DNA of 64,000 bases from Ferruginibacter sp050611725 (GCF_050611725.1 NZ_JBODJB010000001.1:1984001-2048000); one strand, 5' to 3'; positions 33,572 to 43,728 are shown, numbered from the stretch's first letter. Program-made: numbers and translations. Notes: generated from the letters alone by a model not told the origin.

Positions 33572-34234
33572 ATGTCTAAAGAAACGAATATAGAGAATCT
33601 TGATATAACCACTCCTCCCGGTGGGCAGGTAATTGTTGATAAATCCGGTAAACTGGAATTTACAATAACTGTTTACACAGAAAATCAGGTTGGGTTGCTA
33701 AGTCGTATTGCAATTATGTTTTCTCGTAGAAAGATCAATGTTGAAAGTTTAAATACATCTCCTTCGGAAATAGAAAACATTCATCGATTTACAATTGTGA
33801 TCAATGAATACGAAGATGTGGTTCGTAAACTTTGCCGTCAGATAGAAAAGCAAGTTGAAGTCTTGAAAGTTTATTTCAATACCAATGATGAATTGGTTTG
33901 GCAGGAGGTTGCTTTATATAAAGTACCGACAGGTATCATTGCAGATATTGTAAAAGTTGAAAGATTGCTCAGACAATTTGGTGCAAGGGTAATTGCTATT
34001 ACAAAAGACTACACCATTTTTGAAACAACCGGGCATAGAGAAGAAACGGATCGATTGATAAAAGTATTTGGTCAATTTGGGTTGATAGAATTTGTCCGCA
34101 GTGCAAGAATTGCCATCATTAAAGATAGTAGCGGGTTTCATGAAAAATTACAACAGTTTGAAGAAAGAGAACCGGGTGAAGATGCTGTTGAAAATGAGTT
34201 TTTAAATCAGCAGGAACAAGTGTTCACAATGTAA
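33572..34234 (+). CDS. ilvN: Acetolactate synthase regulatory subunit
   Basis: The small subunit activates IlvB and confers valine feedback. The 220-residue product has an N-terminal ACT domain (about 28-100; TVYTENQVGLLSRIAIMFSRRKINVESL) and a C-terminal ACT-like domain (about 115-190). A leader of about 25 residues and an acidic tail rich in Glu and Gln make it longer than the E. coli IlvN and similar to long IlvH forms. It follows ilvB by 11 bases. Confidence 0.9.
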   Translation: MSKETNIENLDITTPPGGQVIVDKSGKLEFTITVYTENQVGLLSRIAIMFSRRKINVESLNTSPSEIENIHRFTIVINEYEDVVRKLCRQIEKQVEVLKVYFNTNDELVWQEVALYKVPTGIIADIVKVERLLRQFGARVIAITKDYTIFETTGHREETDRLIKVFGQFGLIEFVRSARIAIIKDSSGFHEKLQQFEEREPGEDAVENEFLNQQEQVFTM

Positions 34235-34245
34235 AATTGATAAGA

Positions 34246-34722
34246 ATGGAAAGGCAATTTGATTTAATAAGACAAACAAGAAATCTTTTTTTGAAAATTG
34301 TAGATGGATTATCTATCGACGAATTGAATGAAATACCCGAAGGCATGAGCAATAATATTGCATGGAACTTTGGTCATATTATTGCAGCACAACAAGGCCT
34401 ATGCAATGGGCTTTCAGGAGTTGCAATGAATGTAGTGCCTGAATCAATTACAGATTTCAAGAAAGGAACAAAACCGGAGCGATATATTTCAAAAGAAGAG
34501 ATCGATCAATTCAAAGAATATATGGTGTCGAATATTGATGCACTTGAGAAAGATGTAAAAGCTGGAAACGTTTTTACAAAATATCAGCCTTACACAACAT
34601 CTTATGGATTTGCATTGAATAATATTGATGATGCCATCAAGTTCTTTGCAGTTCATGATGCATTGCATCTCGGTTATGCAATGGCAATAAGAAAAAATAT
34701 TAAAAGCAAAATAAATTCTTAA
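34246..34722 (+). CDS. DinB_2 superfamily protein inside the ilv cluster
   Basis: From the ATG at 34246 the product has 158 residues and a four-helix DinB-type layout. The metal ligands are visible as His in AWNFGHIIAAQQ near residue 43 and the pair in FAVHDALHLGYA near 141-145. Members often act as thiol-S-transferases. It has no known place in branched-chain synthesis, yet it starts 12 bases after ilvN and ends 29 bases before ilvC, so it is co-transcribed. A TTG at 34237 is a less likely start. Confidence 0.8.
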   Translation: MERQFDLIRQTRNLFLKIVDGLSIDELNEIPEGMSNNIAWNFGHIIAAQQGLCNGLSGVAMNVVPESITDFKKGTKPERYISKEEIDQFKEYMVSNIDALEKDVKAGNVFTKYQPYTTSYGFALNNIDDAIKFFAVHDALHLGYAMAIRKNIKSKINS

Positions 34723-34750
34723 ACAATCAACATTTAAAATAAAACTAACA

Positions 34751-36235
34751 ATGACTAATTATTTCAACACATTACCGCTTAGAGAAAAACTAAATCAATT
34801 AGGTGTGTGTACGTTCATGGACAGAAGTGAATTTTCTGATGGTATCAATGCTTTAAAAGGTAAAAAAATTGTGATCGTAGGGGCAGGAGCTCAGGGTTTA
34901 AACCAAGGTTTGAACTTGAGAGATTCCGGCTTGGATGTATCTTATGCTTTACGTGCCGATGCAATCGCAGAAAAAAGACAATCATGGAAGAATGCTTCTG
35001 AAAATGGCTTCACTGTTGGAACCTATGAAGAATTAATTCCTACAGCTGATTTAGTAAGTAATCTTACTCCGGATAAACAACATACTTCAGTAGTAAGTGC
35101 AGTTATGCCATTGATGAAAAAAGGCGCAACGCTTTCTTATTCTCATGGTTTTAATATCGTTGAAGAAGGGATGCAAATTCGTAAAGATATTACTGTTATC
35201 ATGGTGGCTCCCAAATGCCCGGGTTCTGAAGTAAGAGCAGAATATGTGAGAGGTTTTGGTGTACCTACCTTAATTGCAGTGCACCCTGAAAATGATCCTG
35301 AAGGAAAAGGATTGGCGCAAGCAAAAGCTTATGCAGTGGGAACAGGTGGTCACAGAGCAGGGGTTTTATTGTCTTCATTTGTTGCAGAAGTAAAATCTGA
35401 CTTGATGGGTGAACAGACTATTCTTTGTGGTTTGTTACAAACCGGTTCAATTTTATCTTTCGATAAAATGGTTGAAAAAGGGATCGAAAAAAGTTATGCA
35501 TCTAAATTAGTACAATACGGTGTTGAAGTTATAACTGAGGCTTTGAAACAAGGTGGTATCACCGGTATGATGGATAGATTGTCTAATCCTGCAAAAATTA
35601 AATGTTTTGAAATTTCACAAGAGTTGAAAGTGATCATGCGTCCGTTGTTCCAAAAACATCAGGATGATATCATGAGCGGTGAATTTTCAAGAGTGATGAT
35701 GGAAGATTGGGCTGCAGGCGATAAAAATCTATTGGCATGGAGAGCTGCAACAGGCGAAACTGCTTTTGAAAAAACTCCGGCAGGTGATATGAAAATTGCT
35801 GAACAGGAATATTTCGATAACGCATTATTAATGGTTGCTTTCATCAGAGCTGGTGTAGAATTAGCTTTTGAAACAATGGTTGAAGCCGGTATCAAACCTG
35901 AATCTGCTTACTACGAATCATTGCACGAAACTCCATTGATCGCTAACACTATTGCACGTAAAAAATTATTTGAAATGAATCGTGTGATCTCTGATACTGC
36001 GGAATATGGTTGTTATTTATTTGATCATGCATGTAAACCATTGTTGGCTGAATTCATGAAAACAGTTGACACTGATATCATCGGCAAAAACTTCAATGCA
36101 GGTAAAGATGCAGGAGTAGATAACAGAGAGTTAGTTTTAGTGAATAAAGAAATTCGTCAGCATCCTATTGAGGCAGTTGGTGCAGTATTGCGTCAGGCAA
36201 TGACAGATATGAAGACGATTGCAACGAATGCATAA
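34751..36235 (+). CDS. ilvC: Ketol-acid reductoisomerase, class II
   Basis: IlvC isomerises and reduces acetolactate and acetohydroxybutyrate with NADPH and Mg. The 494-residue length marks the long class II (E. coli type) with a duplicated C-terminal knotted domain. The Rossmann start is KIVIVGAGAQGLNQGLNLRD; MAPKCPGSEVR and DLMGEQTILCG carry catalytic and metal residues, and a second domain copy includes YCLFDHACKPL-like sequence near 425. It is separated from ilvA by a spacer of TTTAAACCT words. Confidence 0.94.
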   Translation: MTNYFNTLPLREKLNQLGVCTFMDRSEFSDGINALKGKKIVIVGAGAQGLNQGLNLRDSGLDVSYALRADAIAEKRQSWKNASENGFTVGTYEELIPTADLVSNLTPDKQHTSVVSAVMPLMKKGATLSYSHGFNIVEEGMQIRKDITVIMVAPKCPGSEVRAEYVRGFGVPTLIAVHPENDPEGKGLAQAKAYAVGTGGHRAGVLLSSFVAEVKSDLMGEQTILCGLLQTGSILSFDKMVEKGIEKSYASKLVQYGVEVITEALKQGGITGMMDRLSNPAKIKCFEISQELKVIMRPLFQKHQDDIMSGEFSRVMMEDWAAGDKNLLAWRAATGETAFEKTPAGDMKIAEQEYFDNALLMVAFIRAGVELAFETMVEAGIKPESAYYESLHETPLIANTIARKKLFEMNRVISDTAEYGCYLFDHACKPLLAEFMKTVDTDIIGKNFNAGKDAGVDNRELVLVNKEIRQHPIEAVGAVLRQAMTDMKTIATNA

Positions 36236-36331
36236 ACAGTTTTATAGGTTTAAAAGGTTTAATAGGTTGCAAAGGTTGTTGAAACCGGGGTAACATTTTG
36301 AACCTTTTAAACCTTTTAAACTTATTAAACA
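36236..36331. repeat. Inverted TTTAAACCT-type repeat between ilvC and ilvA
   Basis: GGTTTAAAAGGTT (36247-36259) and AACCTTTTAAACC (36301-36313) are perfect 13-bp arms separated by 41 bases. The words continue beyond each arm and end just before the ilvA ATG. It is the same family as the leuB-ilvD spacer. Confidence 0.65.
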
Positions 36332-37585
36332 ATGAGTGAAACTACAAATACATCAATCCTCGACTTCGCAGCAGCAGTGCAGCGTTTAAAAGGTATTGTT
36401 GTAAGAACTCCTTTGCAACTGAATCAGAATATCTCTAAAAAATACAACTGCAATGTTTATTTAAAGAGAGAAGATCTACAGGTTGTACGCTCTTATAAAA
36501 TACGGGGTGCTTATAATATGATGAGTACTATTCCTGCAGAAAAATTACAAAAAGGAGTAGTATGTGCAAGTGCCGGCAACCATGCTCAGGGAGTAGCGTT
36601 TAGTTGTAAAAAATTAAATGTAAAAGGTGTTGTATTCATGCCCGTTACTACACCCAATCAAAAGATACATCAAACCAAAATGTTTGGCGGAGATAACATC
36701 GAAGTTAAATTGGTTGGAGATACTTACGATGATTGTGCAGCCGCAGCAAAACAATATACACAAGAGCATGATATGACCTTTATCTCGGCTTTTGATGATT
36801 ATAAGATCATTGAAGGACAAGGTACAGTTGCTATCGAAATATTGGAAGATCTGAAAGACATTGATTATCTATTTGTACCGATCGGTGGCGGAGGACTAAG
36901 TGCTGGAATGGGTCTTTATTTTAAATCAACATCTCCCAAAACAAAAATAATTGGTGTTGAGCCTGCAGGGGCTCCCGGAATGGAAGTATCGATCAAGGCC
37001 GGACACCCTGTGACATTGGAAAAGATCGATCGCTTTGTAGATGGGGCTGCCGTAAAAAGGGTAGGAGACATTCCATTCAACATTTGTAAAGATGTTGTGG
37101 ATGAGATCAGGTTGGTTCCCGAAGGAAAAGTTTGTACAACTATTTTGAAACTATACAATCAGGATGCGATTGTTGCCGAACCTGCGGGTGCATTATCGAT
37201 TGCTGCATTGGAATATTATGCTGATGAAATTAAAGGAAAGAATGTTGTTTGCATTTTAAGCGGAGGTAATAACGATATCGACCGAATGCAGGAGATCAAA
37301 GAAAGGTCTTTACAATACGAAGGATTAAAGCATTATTTTTTAATTCGATTTGCACAACGCCCCGGAGCCTTAAAACAATTTGTAAACGATGTGCTTGGTC
37401 CTAATGACGACATTACGAGGTTCGAATATATTCAAAAAAATAATAAAGAGACCGGGCCGGCTTTAGTTGGTCTTGAACTGAAGCAAAGAAGCGACTATGA
37501 AAAGCTGATAGCTAATCTTAGAAAATATCAAATAAATTATACCGAATTAAAGACAGATGACAACGTTTTCGGTCTTTTAGTGTAG
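36332..37585 (+). CDS. ilvA: Threonine ammonia-lyase with a C-terminal ACT-like domain
   Basis: IlvA deaminates threonine to 2-oxobutyrate, the entry to isoleucine. The 417-residue product has the PLP lysine in VVRSYKIRGAYNMM (near 57), SAGNHAQGVAFS, and the PLP phosphate loop GGGGLSAG near 190. The last 90 residues (about 328-417) form a single ACT-like regulatory domain (FAQRPGALKQFVNDVL), fewer than the two in the E. coli enzyme. This is the shorter biosynthetic form; isoleucine feedback is inferred. Confidence 0.9.
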   Translation: MSETTNTSILDFAAAVQRLKGIVVRTPLQLNQNISKKYNCNVYLKREDLQVVRSYKIRGAYNMMSTIPAEKLQKGVVCASAGNHAQGVAFSCKKLNVKGVVFMPVTTPNQKIHQTKMFGGDNIEVKLVGDTYDDCAAAAKQYTQEHDMTFISAFDDYKIIEGQGTVAIEILEDLKDIDYLFVPIGGGGLSAGMGLYFKSTSPKTKIIGVEPAGAPGMEVSIKAGHPVTLEKIDRFVDGAAVKRVGDIPFNICKDVVDEIRLVPEGKVCTTILKLYNQDAIVAEPAGALSIAALEYYADEIKGKNVVCILSGGNNDIDRMQEIKERSLQYEGLKHYFLIRFAQRPGALKQFVNDVLGPNDDITRFEYIQKNNKETGPALVGLELKQRSDYEKLIANLRKYQINYTELKTDDNVFGLLV

Positions 37586-37626
37586 CGTTTTATGGTCTAT
37601 GTCATGGAATTTTAACAATTATTAAG

Positions 37627-37634
37627 TAAATTCG
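37627..37634 (+). promoter_or_regulatory. Probable -7 element of gltB
   Basis: TAAATTCG matches the TAnnTTYG form. It lies in the 102-base gap after ilvA, about 53 bases before the gltB ATG, suggesting that gltBD has its own promoter. No TTTG is seen at -33. Confidence 0.3.
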
Positions 37635-37687
37635 CAGCTAACGATCGCTGCCGAAGAATAAAATTAAATATTAACTGTTTTATACTT

Positions 37688-40600
37688 ATGGCAAATAACA
37701 CTGGTTTATATTCTCCCGAGTTTGAACATGATTCATGTGGTATCGGATTTGTAGCCAATATTAAGGGGAACAAATCTCACCAGAATATTTCGGACGCTCT
37801 GACCATATTGGAAAATATGGAACACCGGGGTGCTACCGGAAGTGAAAAGAACTCCGGAGACGGAGCTGGTATCTTTATTCAGATACCTCACGAATTTTTC
37901 TTCGATGAATGCGTCAAATTAGGCGTACACCTTCCATCTTTTGGTAAATATGGCGTGGGGGTAGTATTTTTCCCTAAAGAAATCAAATTAAGGGAAGAAT
38001 GCAGGGAAATTTTTAGCAGAGCTGCAGAAAAACTCGGACTTGAGATACTTTGCTATAGAAGTGTACCTGTAAATACTTCCGATATTGGCCCAACTGCTCT
38101 ATCTGTTGAACCGGTAATTGAACATGTGTTCATCGCTTGCCCTGATCATATTAAATCTAATGACGATTTTGAACGTAAACTATTTGTTTTACGTAATTAT
38201 GCAAGTCATACTATTACCAACACTGTTCGTAAAGATGCAATTGGTTTTTATATAGCATCCTTATCAAGCAAAACTGTTGTTTATAAAGGGCAGCTAAGAA
38301 GTATTCAGGTGAGAAATTATTTTACCGACCTTACTAACAAAAGAGTAGTATCGGCGTTTGGTTTGGTACACTCTCGTTTTGCAACTAATACTTTCCCTTC
38401 TTGGAAATTGGCTCAGCCATTCCGTTATATAGCTCACAATGGTGAGATCAATACGTTGCAAGGAAACCTAAACTGGTTAAAAGCTGGTGAACACAGTTTT
38501 GAATCGCCGTTTTTCACTCCTGAAGAAATTGAAATGCTTACACCGATTGTAGTTGGCGAACAATCAGACTCTGCTTGTTTGGATAATATGATCGAAATGC
38601 TAGTCCTTTCCGGCAGGTCAATTCCTCATGTAATGATGATGCTGATCCCCGAAGCATGGGATGGTGATGATAAAATGGATCCTGTAAAAAAAGCATTCTA
38701 TGAATACCATGCATCTATCATGGAACCGTGGGATGGTCCTGCGTCTATTTCATTTACTGATGGAAAGATTATCGGTGCTACATTAGATAGAAACGGACTT
38801 CGTCCCTCAAGATATTGTGTTACACATGATGATAGAGTGGTAATGGCGTCAGAATCGGGTGCATTGATCATCGATCCAAAACTGGTAAAAGAAAATGGTC
38901 GTTTGCAACCGGGCAAGATGTTCGTTGTGGATATGGAACAGGGAAGGATCATCAGCGATGAAGAAGTTAAACAAACTATTTGTTCTCAAAAACCTTATGG
39001 TGACTGGCTGAATAAATACAAAATACGTTTGGAAGAATTGCCTGAGCCAAGAGTAATGTTTACTCATTTGGAACATGATCAGATATATAAATATCAAAAA
39101 GCATTCGGTTATTCGACAGAAGACCTTGATACGATTATTGCCCCAATGGCATTAGATGGTAAGGAGCCGATCGGTTCTATGGGTACGGATACACCATTGG
39201 CAATTTTAAGTGATCAGCCACAACACTTAAGTTCTTATTTTAAACAATTATTTGCGCAGGTAACCAACCCGCCGATCGATCCTATCAGAGAAAGATTGGT
39301 AATGTCTTTAGCAACTTTTGTTGGTAACAATGGTAATGTGTTGGTGGAAGATCCATTACACTGTCATACCGTAGCATTGAAACATCCTGTTTTATCTAAT
39401 CACGAACTAGAGAAGATCAGGAGTATAGATACGGGTATTTTTCAGGCAAAAACATTACAAATATATTATAGGGCAGATGGTAAACCGGATTCTTTGAAAA
39501 AAGCATTGGATAGAGTTTGTCGTTATGCTGTAGATGCTGTTGAAGATGGATTTGAAGTATTGATATTGACCAACAGACCAATCGATTCAGATCATGCGCC
39601 TATCCCATCATTACTGGCTACAGCTGCAGTGCACCATCACCTTATTCGTAAAGGCTTACGTGGTAGTGTAGGGTTGGTTGTAGAAGCAGGAGATGTTTGG
39701 GAAGTGCATCACTTCGCATGTTTGTTGGCTTTCGGTGCAACTGCCATCAATCCATATCTGGCACTTTCGAGTATCCGTGACATGAAGTTGACCGGCAGAT
39801 TGGATACCGATCTTGATGTAGAAAAATTAAAAAAGAATTATACCAAAGCAGTTAAAGATGGGTTGTTGAAAGTATTCTCTAAAATGGGTATTTCAACATT
39901 ACAATCTTATCAAGGTGCACAAATATTTGAGATCATTGGTTTAAATAAAACGGTAGTTGATAAATATTTCACAGGAGCCGTATCCCGTATTGAAGGTATG
40001 GGATTAGATGAAATAGCAAAAGAGAATCTTGCTAAACATCAATACGCATTCAGTAAAAAAGATGTGCCCGTCGACAGACTTTCAGTTGGTGGGGTTTATC
40101 AGTGGAAACGTAAAGGAGAAGTGCATTTGTTCAATCCACAAACGATCCATTTGTTGCAATATTCAACCAAACTGAATGATTACAACACATTTAAAAAATA
40201 TTCAAAGCTTGTAAACGACCAAAGTGTAAAAGCTTGCACGTTAAGAGGTTTATTTGAATTCAATCCGAACAGAAAATCTATTTCAATTGATGAAGTTGAG
40301 CCTGCAGAAAACATTTATAAGCGTTTTGCTACAGGTGCAATGAGTTTTGGATCTATATCGCATGAAGCACATAGTACATTAGCAATTGCAATGAATCGTT
40401 TAGGTGGTAAAAGTAATACCGGTGAAGGCGGTGAAGATATCATGCGTTATACACCACTACCTAACGGCGATAGTATGCGTAGTGCCATCAAACAAGTTGC
40501 ATCAGCAAGGTTTGGTGTTACCAGCTACTATTTAACCGAGGCAGATGAGTTGCAAATTAAAATGGCACAAGGCGCTAAACCTGGTGAAGGTGGTCAGTTG

Positions 40601-42199
40601 CCTGGGCATAAAGTAGATGATTGGATCGGTAAAACCCGTCACTCTACACCAGGCGTAGGTTTGATCTCTCCACCACCACACCATGATATTTATTCTATTG
40701 AAGATCTTGCTCAGTTGATCTATGATCTTAAAAATTCAAACAGGGCTGCAAGGATCAATGTGAAATTGGTTTCTAAAGCAGGTGTTGGTACAATTGCTGC
40801 AGGTGTTACAAAAGCTAAAGCAGATGTTGTGTTGATCTCAGGTTTTGATGGAGGTACCGGCGCATCACCGATCAGTTCTATTAAACATGCCGGATTGCCT
40901 TGGGAACTTGGTTTAGCAGAAGCTCAACAGACGTTAGTACGAAATAAATTAAGAAGCCGTGTTGTATTACAAACAGACGGACAATTAAAAACAGGTAGAG
41001 ATATTGCTATTGCAACTTTATTGGGTGCGGAAGAATGGGGTGTAGCTACGGCAGCGCTAGTGACCGAAGGTTGTATCATGATGCGTAAATGTCATTTGAA
41101 TACTTGCCCGGTTGGTGTTGCTACGCAAGATCCTGAATTAAGAAAACGTTTCAGTGGTAATGCTGATCATGTTGTGAATCTTTTCAAATTCCTTACACAA
41201 GAGTTGAGGGAGATCATGGCTGAGTTAGGTTTCAGAACAATCAATGAAATGGTTGGTCAGGCTGATTGCTTAAAGGCAAAAGAAGATATCAAACACTGGA
41301 AATACAGTAAACTGGATTTATCTCCAATTCTTTTCAAAGAACCGGCGTTACCACATGTTGGTTTGTACAATACTGAAGTGCAAGATCATGAATTGGAAAA
41401 TGTATTGGATTGGAAATTGCTAGAAGCGGCAAAACCTGCTTTAGAAAATGGAGAGAAAGTATCGGCCTCTTTCCCGATCATTAATCTGGATCGAACAGTA
41501 GGTACTATATTGTCAAACGAGATATCTAAGAAATATAAAGGCGAAGGATTACCTGATGACACGATTCATTTCAAATTCAAAGGTATTGCTGGTCAAAGCT
41601 TCGGAGCATTCAATGCAAAAGGTTTGACACTAGAACTGGAAGGTGGGGCTAACGATTATTTCGGTAAAGGATTAAGTGGAGCAAGATTGGTTGTTTATCC
41701 GAATAAACTGGCAAGTTTTGTTCCTGAAGATAATATCATTATTGGTAACGTAGCGTTTTATGGTGCCACCTCTGGTGAGGCTTATATCAGAGGGAAAGGT
41801 GGCGAACGTTTTGCTGTACGCAACTCAGGTGTAAGTGCTGTTGTAGAAGGTGTTGGAGATCACGGTTGCGAATACATGACAGGAGGTACAGTAGTTATTT
41901 TGGGTGATACAGGTAGAAATTTTGCTGCAGGAATGAGTGGTGGTATTGCATATATATATGATGTGAAAGGAGTTTTTGCAGAACAGTGTAATACAGAAAT
42001 GGTCGATCTTGATCCTGTAGGAGATGACGATAAAGCCGGTTTATTGCAACTGATCACCAATCACTATAACTATACAAATAGCACTGTTGCAAAATTTGTA
42101 ATAGACGATTTTGAAAATCAGGTGAAGAATTTTGTAAAAGTATTCCCTACAGATTATAAAAAAGTATTGCAGGCAAAAGCTGCAAAAGTTAAAGCATAG
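37688..42199 (+). CDS. gltB: Glutamate synthase (NADPH) large subunit
   Basis: GltB takes the amide of glutamine, channels ammonia and forms glutamate from 2-oxoglutarate. The 1503-residue product has an N-terminal nucleophile after a 16-residue propeptide (Cys17 in EHDSCGIGF), the class II glutamine amidotransferase domain to about 420, and the FMN barrel with GEGGEDIMRY and GAKPGEGGQLPGHKV. The [3Fe-4S] motif is CIMMRKCHLNTCPVGVAT near residue 1135, and the C-terminal beta-helix has GXXXG repeats (GGANDYFGKGLSGARLVV). Length matches the bacterial alpha subunit. gltD follows after 35 bases. Confidence 0.96.
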   Translation: MANNTGLYSPEFEHDSCGIGFVANIKGNKSHQNISDALTILENMEHRGATGSEKNSGDGAGIFIQIPHEFFFDECVKLGVHLPSFGKYGVGVVFFPKEIKLREECREIFSRAAEKLGLEILCYRSVPVNTSDIGPTALSVEPVIEHVFIACPDHIKSNDDFERKLFVLRNYASHTITNTVRKDAIGFYIASLSSKTVVYKGQLRSIQVRNYFTDLTNKRVVSAFGLVHSRFATNTFPSWKLAQPFRYIAHNGEINTLQGNLNWLKAGEHSFESPFFTPEEIEMLTPIVVGEQSDSACLDNMIEMLVLSGRSIPHVMMMLIPEAWDGDDKMDPVKKAFYEYHASIMEPWDGPASISFTDGKIIGATLDRNGLRPSRYCVTHDDRVVMASESGALIIDPKLVKENGRLQPGKMFVVDMEQGRIISDEEVKQTICSQKPYGDWLNKYKIRLEELPEPRVMFTHLEHDQIYKYQKAFGYSTEDLDTIIAPMALDGKEPIGSMGTDTPLAILSDQPQHLSSYFKQLFAQVTNPPIDPIRERLVMSLATFVGNNGNVLVEDPLHCHTVALKHPVLSNHELEKIRSIDTGIFQAKTLQIYYRADGKPDSLKKALDRVCRYAVDAVEDGFEVLILTNRPIDSDHAPIPSLLATAAVHHHLIRKGLRGSVGLVVEAGDVWEVHHFACLLAFGATAINPYLALSSIRDMKLTGRLDTDLDVEKLKKNYTKAVKDGLLKVFSKMGISTLQSYQGAQIFEIIGLNKTVVDKYFTGAVSRIEGMGLDEIAKENLAKHQYAFSKKDVPVDRLSVGGVYQWKRKGEVHLFNPQTIHLLQYSTKLNDYNTFKKYSKLVNDQSVKACTLRGLFEFNPNRKSISIDEVEPAENIYKRFATGAMSFGSISHEAHSTLAIAMNRLGGKSNTGEGGEDIMRYTPLPNGDSMRSAIKQVASARFGVTSYYLTEADELQIKMAQGAKPGEGGQLPGHKVDDWIGKTRHSTPGVGLISPPPHHDIYSIEDLAQLIYDLKNSNRAARINVKLVSKAGVGTIAAGVTKAKADVVLISGFDGGTGASPISSIKHAGLPWELGLAEAQQTLVRNKLRSRVVLQTDGQLKTGRDIAIATLLGAEEWGVATAALVTEGCIMMRKCHLNTCPVGVATQDPELRKRFSGNADHVVNLFKFLTQELREIMAELGFRTINEMVGQADCLKAKEDIKHWKYSKLDLSPILFKEPALPHVGLYNTEVQDHELENVLDWKLLEAAKPALENGEKVSASFPIINLDRTVGTILSNEISKKYKGEGLPDDTIHFKFKGIAGQSFGAFNAKGLTLELEGGANDYFGKGLSGARLVVYPNKLASFVPEDNIIIGNVAFYGATSGEAYIRGKGGERFAVRNSGVSAVVEGVGDHGCEYMTGGTVVILGDTGRNFAAGMSGGIAYIYDVKGVFAEQCNTEMVDLDPVGDDDKAGLLQLITNHYNYTNSTVAKFVIDDFENQVKNFVKVFPTDYKKVLQAKAAKVKA

Positions 42200-42234
42200 G
42201 ATTTTAATTTTTAATTTTTAATTTTTAATTCGAA
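42200..42234. repeat. TTTTTAA tandem run between gltB and gltD
   Basis: About four copies of a 7-base unit (ATTTTTA) fill the spacer. A shorter run of the same word precedes metZ. Confidence 0.5.
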
Positions 42235-43710
42235 ATGGGTAAACCCACAGGCTTTTTAGAATTTACGAGAGAATTACCTGCTAAACGTCCGGCAGCAGAA
42301 AGGGTAAATGACTACAAAGAATTTATTGAAAAGTTTACTGATGAAAAGTTGAATCAACAGTCTGGTAGATGTATGAATTGTGGTATTCCTTTTTGTCACA
42401 ATGGATGTCCTCTTGGTAATGTTATTCCTGAATTCAACGATGCAGTGTATCGTAAGAATTGGCAGGATGCGTATGAGATATTATCATCTACCAATAACTT
42501 TCCTGAATTTACGGGAAGAATATGCCCGGCACCTTGCGAAACAGCTTGTGTATTGGGTATCAACCAACCGGCAATTACAATTGAAGAAATTGAAAGGCAT
42601 ATCATTGAAATAGCTTTTGAGAAGGGATATGTACAGCCTCAAAAACAAATTTCAAGAACAGGGAAGAAGATAGCTGTTGTTGGTAGTGGCCCTGCCGGGC
42701 TTGCTGCTGCAGCACAATTGAATGTAGCCGGCCACAGTGTTACTGTATTTGAAAGAGATGATCTACCAGGAGGTTTATTACGGTACGGCATACCTGATTT
42801 TAAACTAGAAAAATGGGTGATCGATCGCAGGGTTAAATTAATGGAAGAAGAGGGTATCACTTTTAAAAATAATACCAATGTAGGTGTTGACGTTACAGTG
42901 AACGATCTGGTAAGAGAATATCAGGCCATTGTACTTGCAGGCGGCTCTACCATACCAAGAGATCTACCGATTCCGGGTAGAGATCAGAAAGGTGTTTATT
43001 TTGCAATGGAATTCTTAAAACAACAAAACAAACGTGTAGCAAATATCCCAACCAAAGAAGAAGATATTATTGTTACGGGCAAGCATGTTGTTGTGATAGG
43101 TGGTGGTGATACAGGTAGTGACTGTGTAGGAACTTCTAACCGTCAAAAAGCAAAATCAATTACACAATTCGAATTATTACCTAAGCCACCTGCAGAGAGA
43201 AATGATCAAATGCCTTGGCCAACATACCCTATGTTATTAAAAACCACTTCATCGCATGAAGAAGGTTGTGATAGAAAATGGGCTGTAGCAACAAAAGAGT
43301 TTATTGGTGACGGTAAGGGTAATCTGAAAGCATTAAAATTAGTAGATCTTGAATGGAAGATAGTAGATGGCAGACCGGCAAGTTTTGTAGAGGTTGCAGG
43401 AAGTGAAAGAGAAATACCGTGCGATTATGCATTTTTAGCAATGGGATTTGTACATCCGCAACATGAAGGCGCTATTAATCAACTGGAAGTTGAACTGGAT
43501 GAAAGAGGTAATGTAAAAGCAACTGAAAAGAACTATCAAACCAGTATAGCTAAAATATTTGCTGCAGGTGATGTACGCAGGGGACAATCTTTGGTAGTTT
43601 GGGCTATTAAAGAGGGTAGAGACTGTGCTCAGAAGGTAGATGAGTTTCTGATGGGGCAGTCGCTATTGGAAACAGCCGACGGTGATGCCATTTCCAGATA
43701 CCTTGTCTAG
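42235..43710 (+). CDS. gltD: Glutamate synthase small subunit
   Basis: GltD feeds electrons from NAD(P)H through FAD and Fe-S clusters to GltB. The 491-residue product has the N-terminal cluster region CMNCGIPFCHNGCPLGN and CPAPCETACVLG, the FAD site GSGPAGLAAAAQL, the second dinucleotide site VVIGGGDTGSDCVGT, and FAAGDVRRGQSLVVWAI near the end. Length and motif order are those of the bacterial beta subunit. It ends at a strong terminator. Confidence 0.95.
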   Translation: MGKPTGFLEFTRELPAKRPAAERVNDYKEFIEKFTDEKLNQQSGRCMNCGIPFCHNGCPLGNVIPEFNDAVYRKNWQDAYEILSSTNNFPEFTGRICPAPCETACVLGINQPAITIEEIERHIIEIAFEKGYVQPQKQISRTGKKIAVVGSGPAGLAAAAQLNVAGHSVTVFERDDLPGGLLRYGIPDFKLEKWVIDRRVKLMEEEGITFKNNTNVGVDVTVNDLVREYQAIVLAGGSTIPRDLPIPGRDQKGVYFAMEFLKQQNKRVANIPTKEEDIIVTGKHVVVIGGGDTGSDCVGTSNRQKAKSITQFELLPKPPAERNDQMPWPTYPMLLKTTSSHEEGCDRKWAVATKEFIGDGKGNLKALKLVDLEWKIVDGRPASFVEVAGSEREIPCDYAFLAMGFVHPQHEGAINQLEVELDERGNVKATEKNYQTSIAKIFAAGDVRRGQSLVVWAIKEGRDCAQKVDEFLMGQSLLETADGDAISRYLV

Positions 43711-43728
43711 ATAATATTTTAATTAAAT

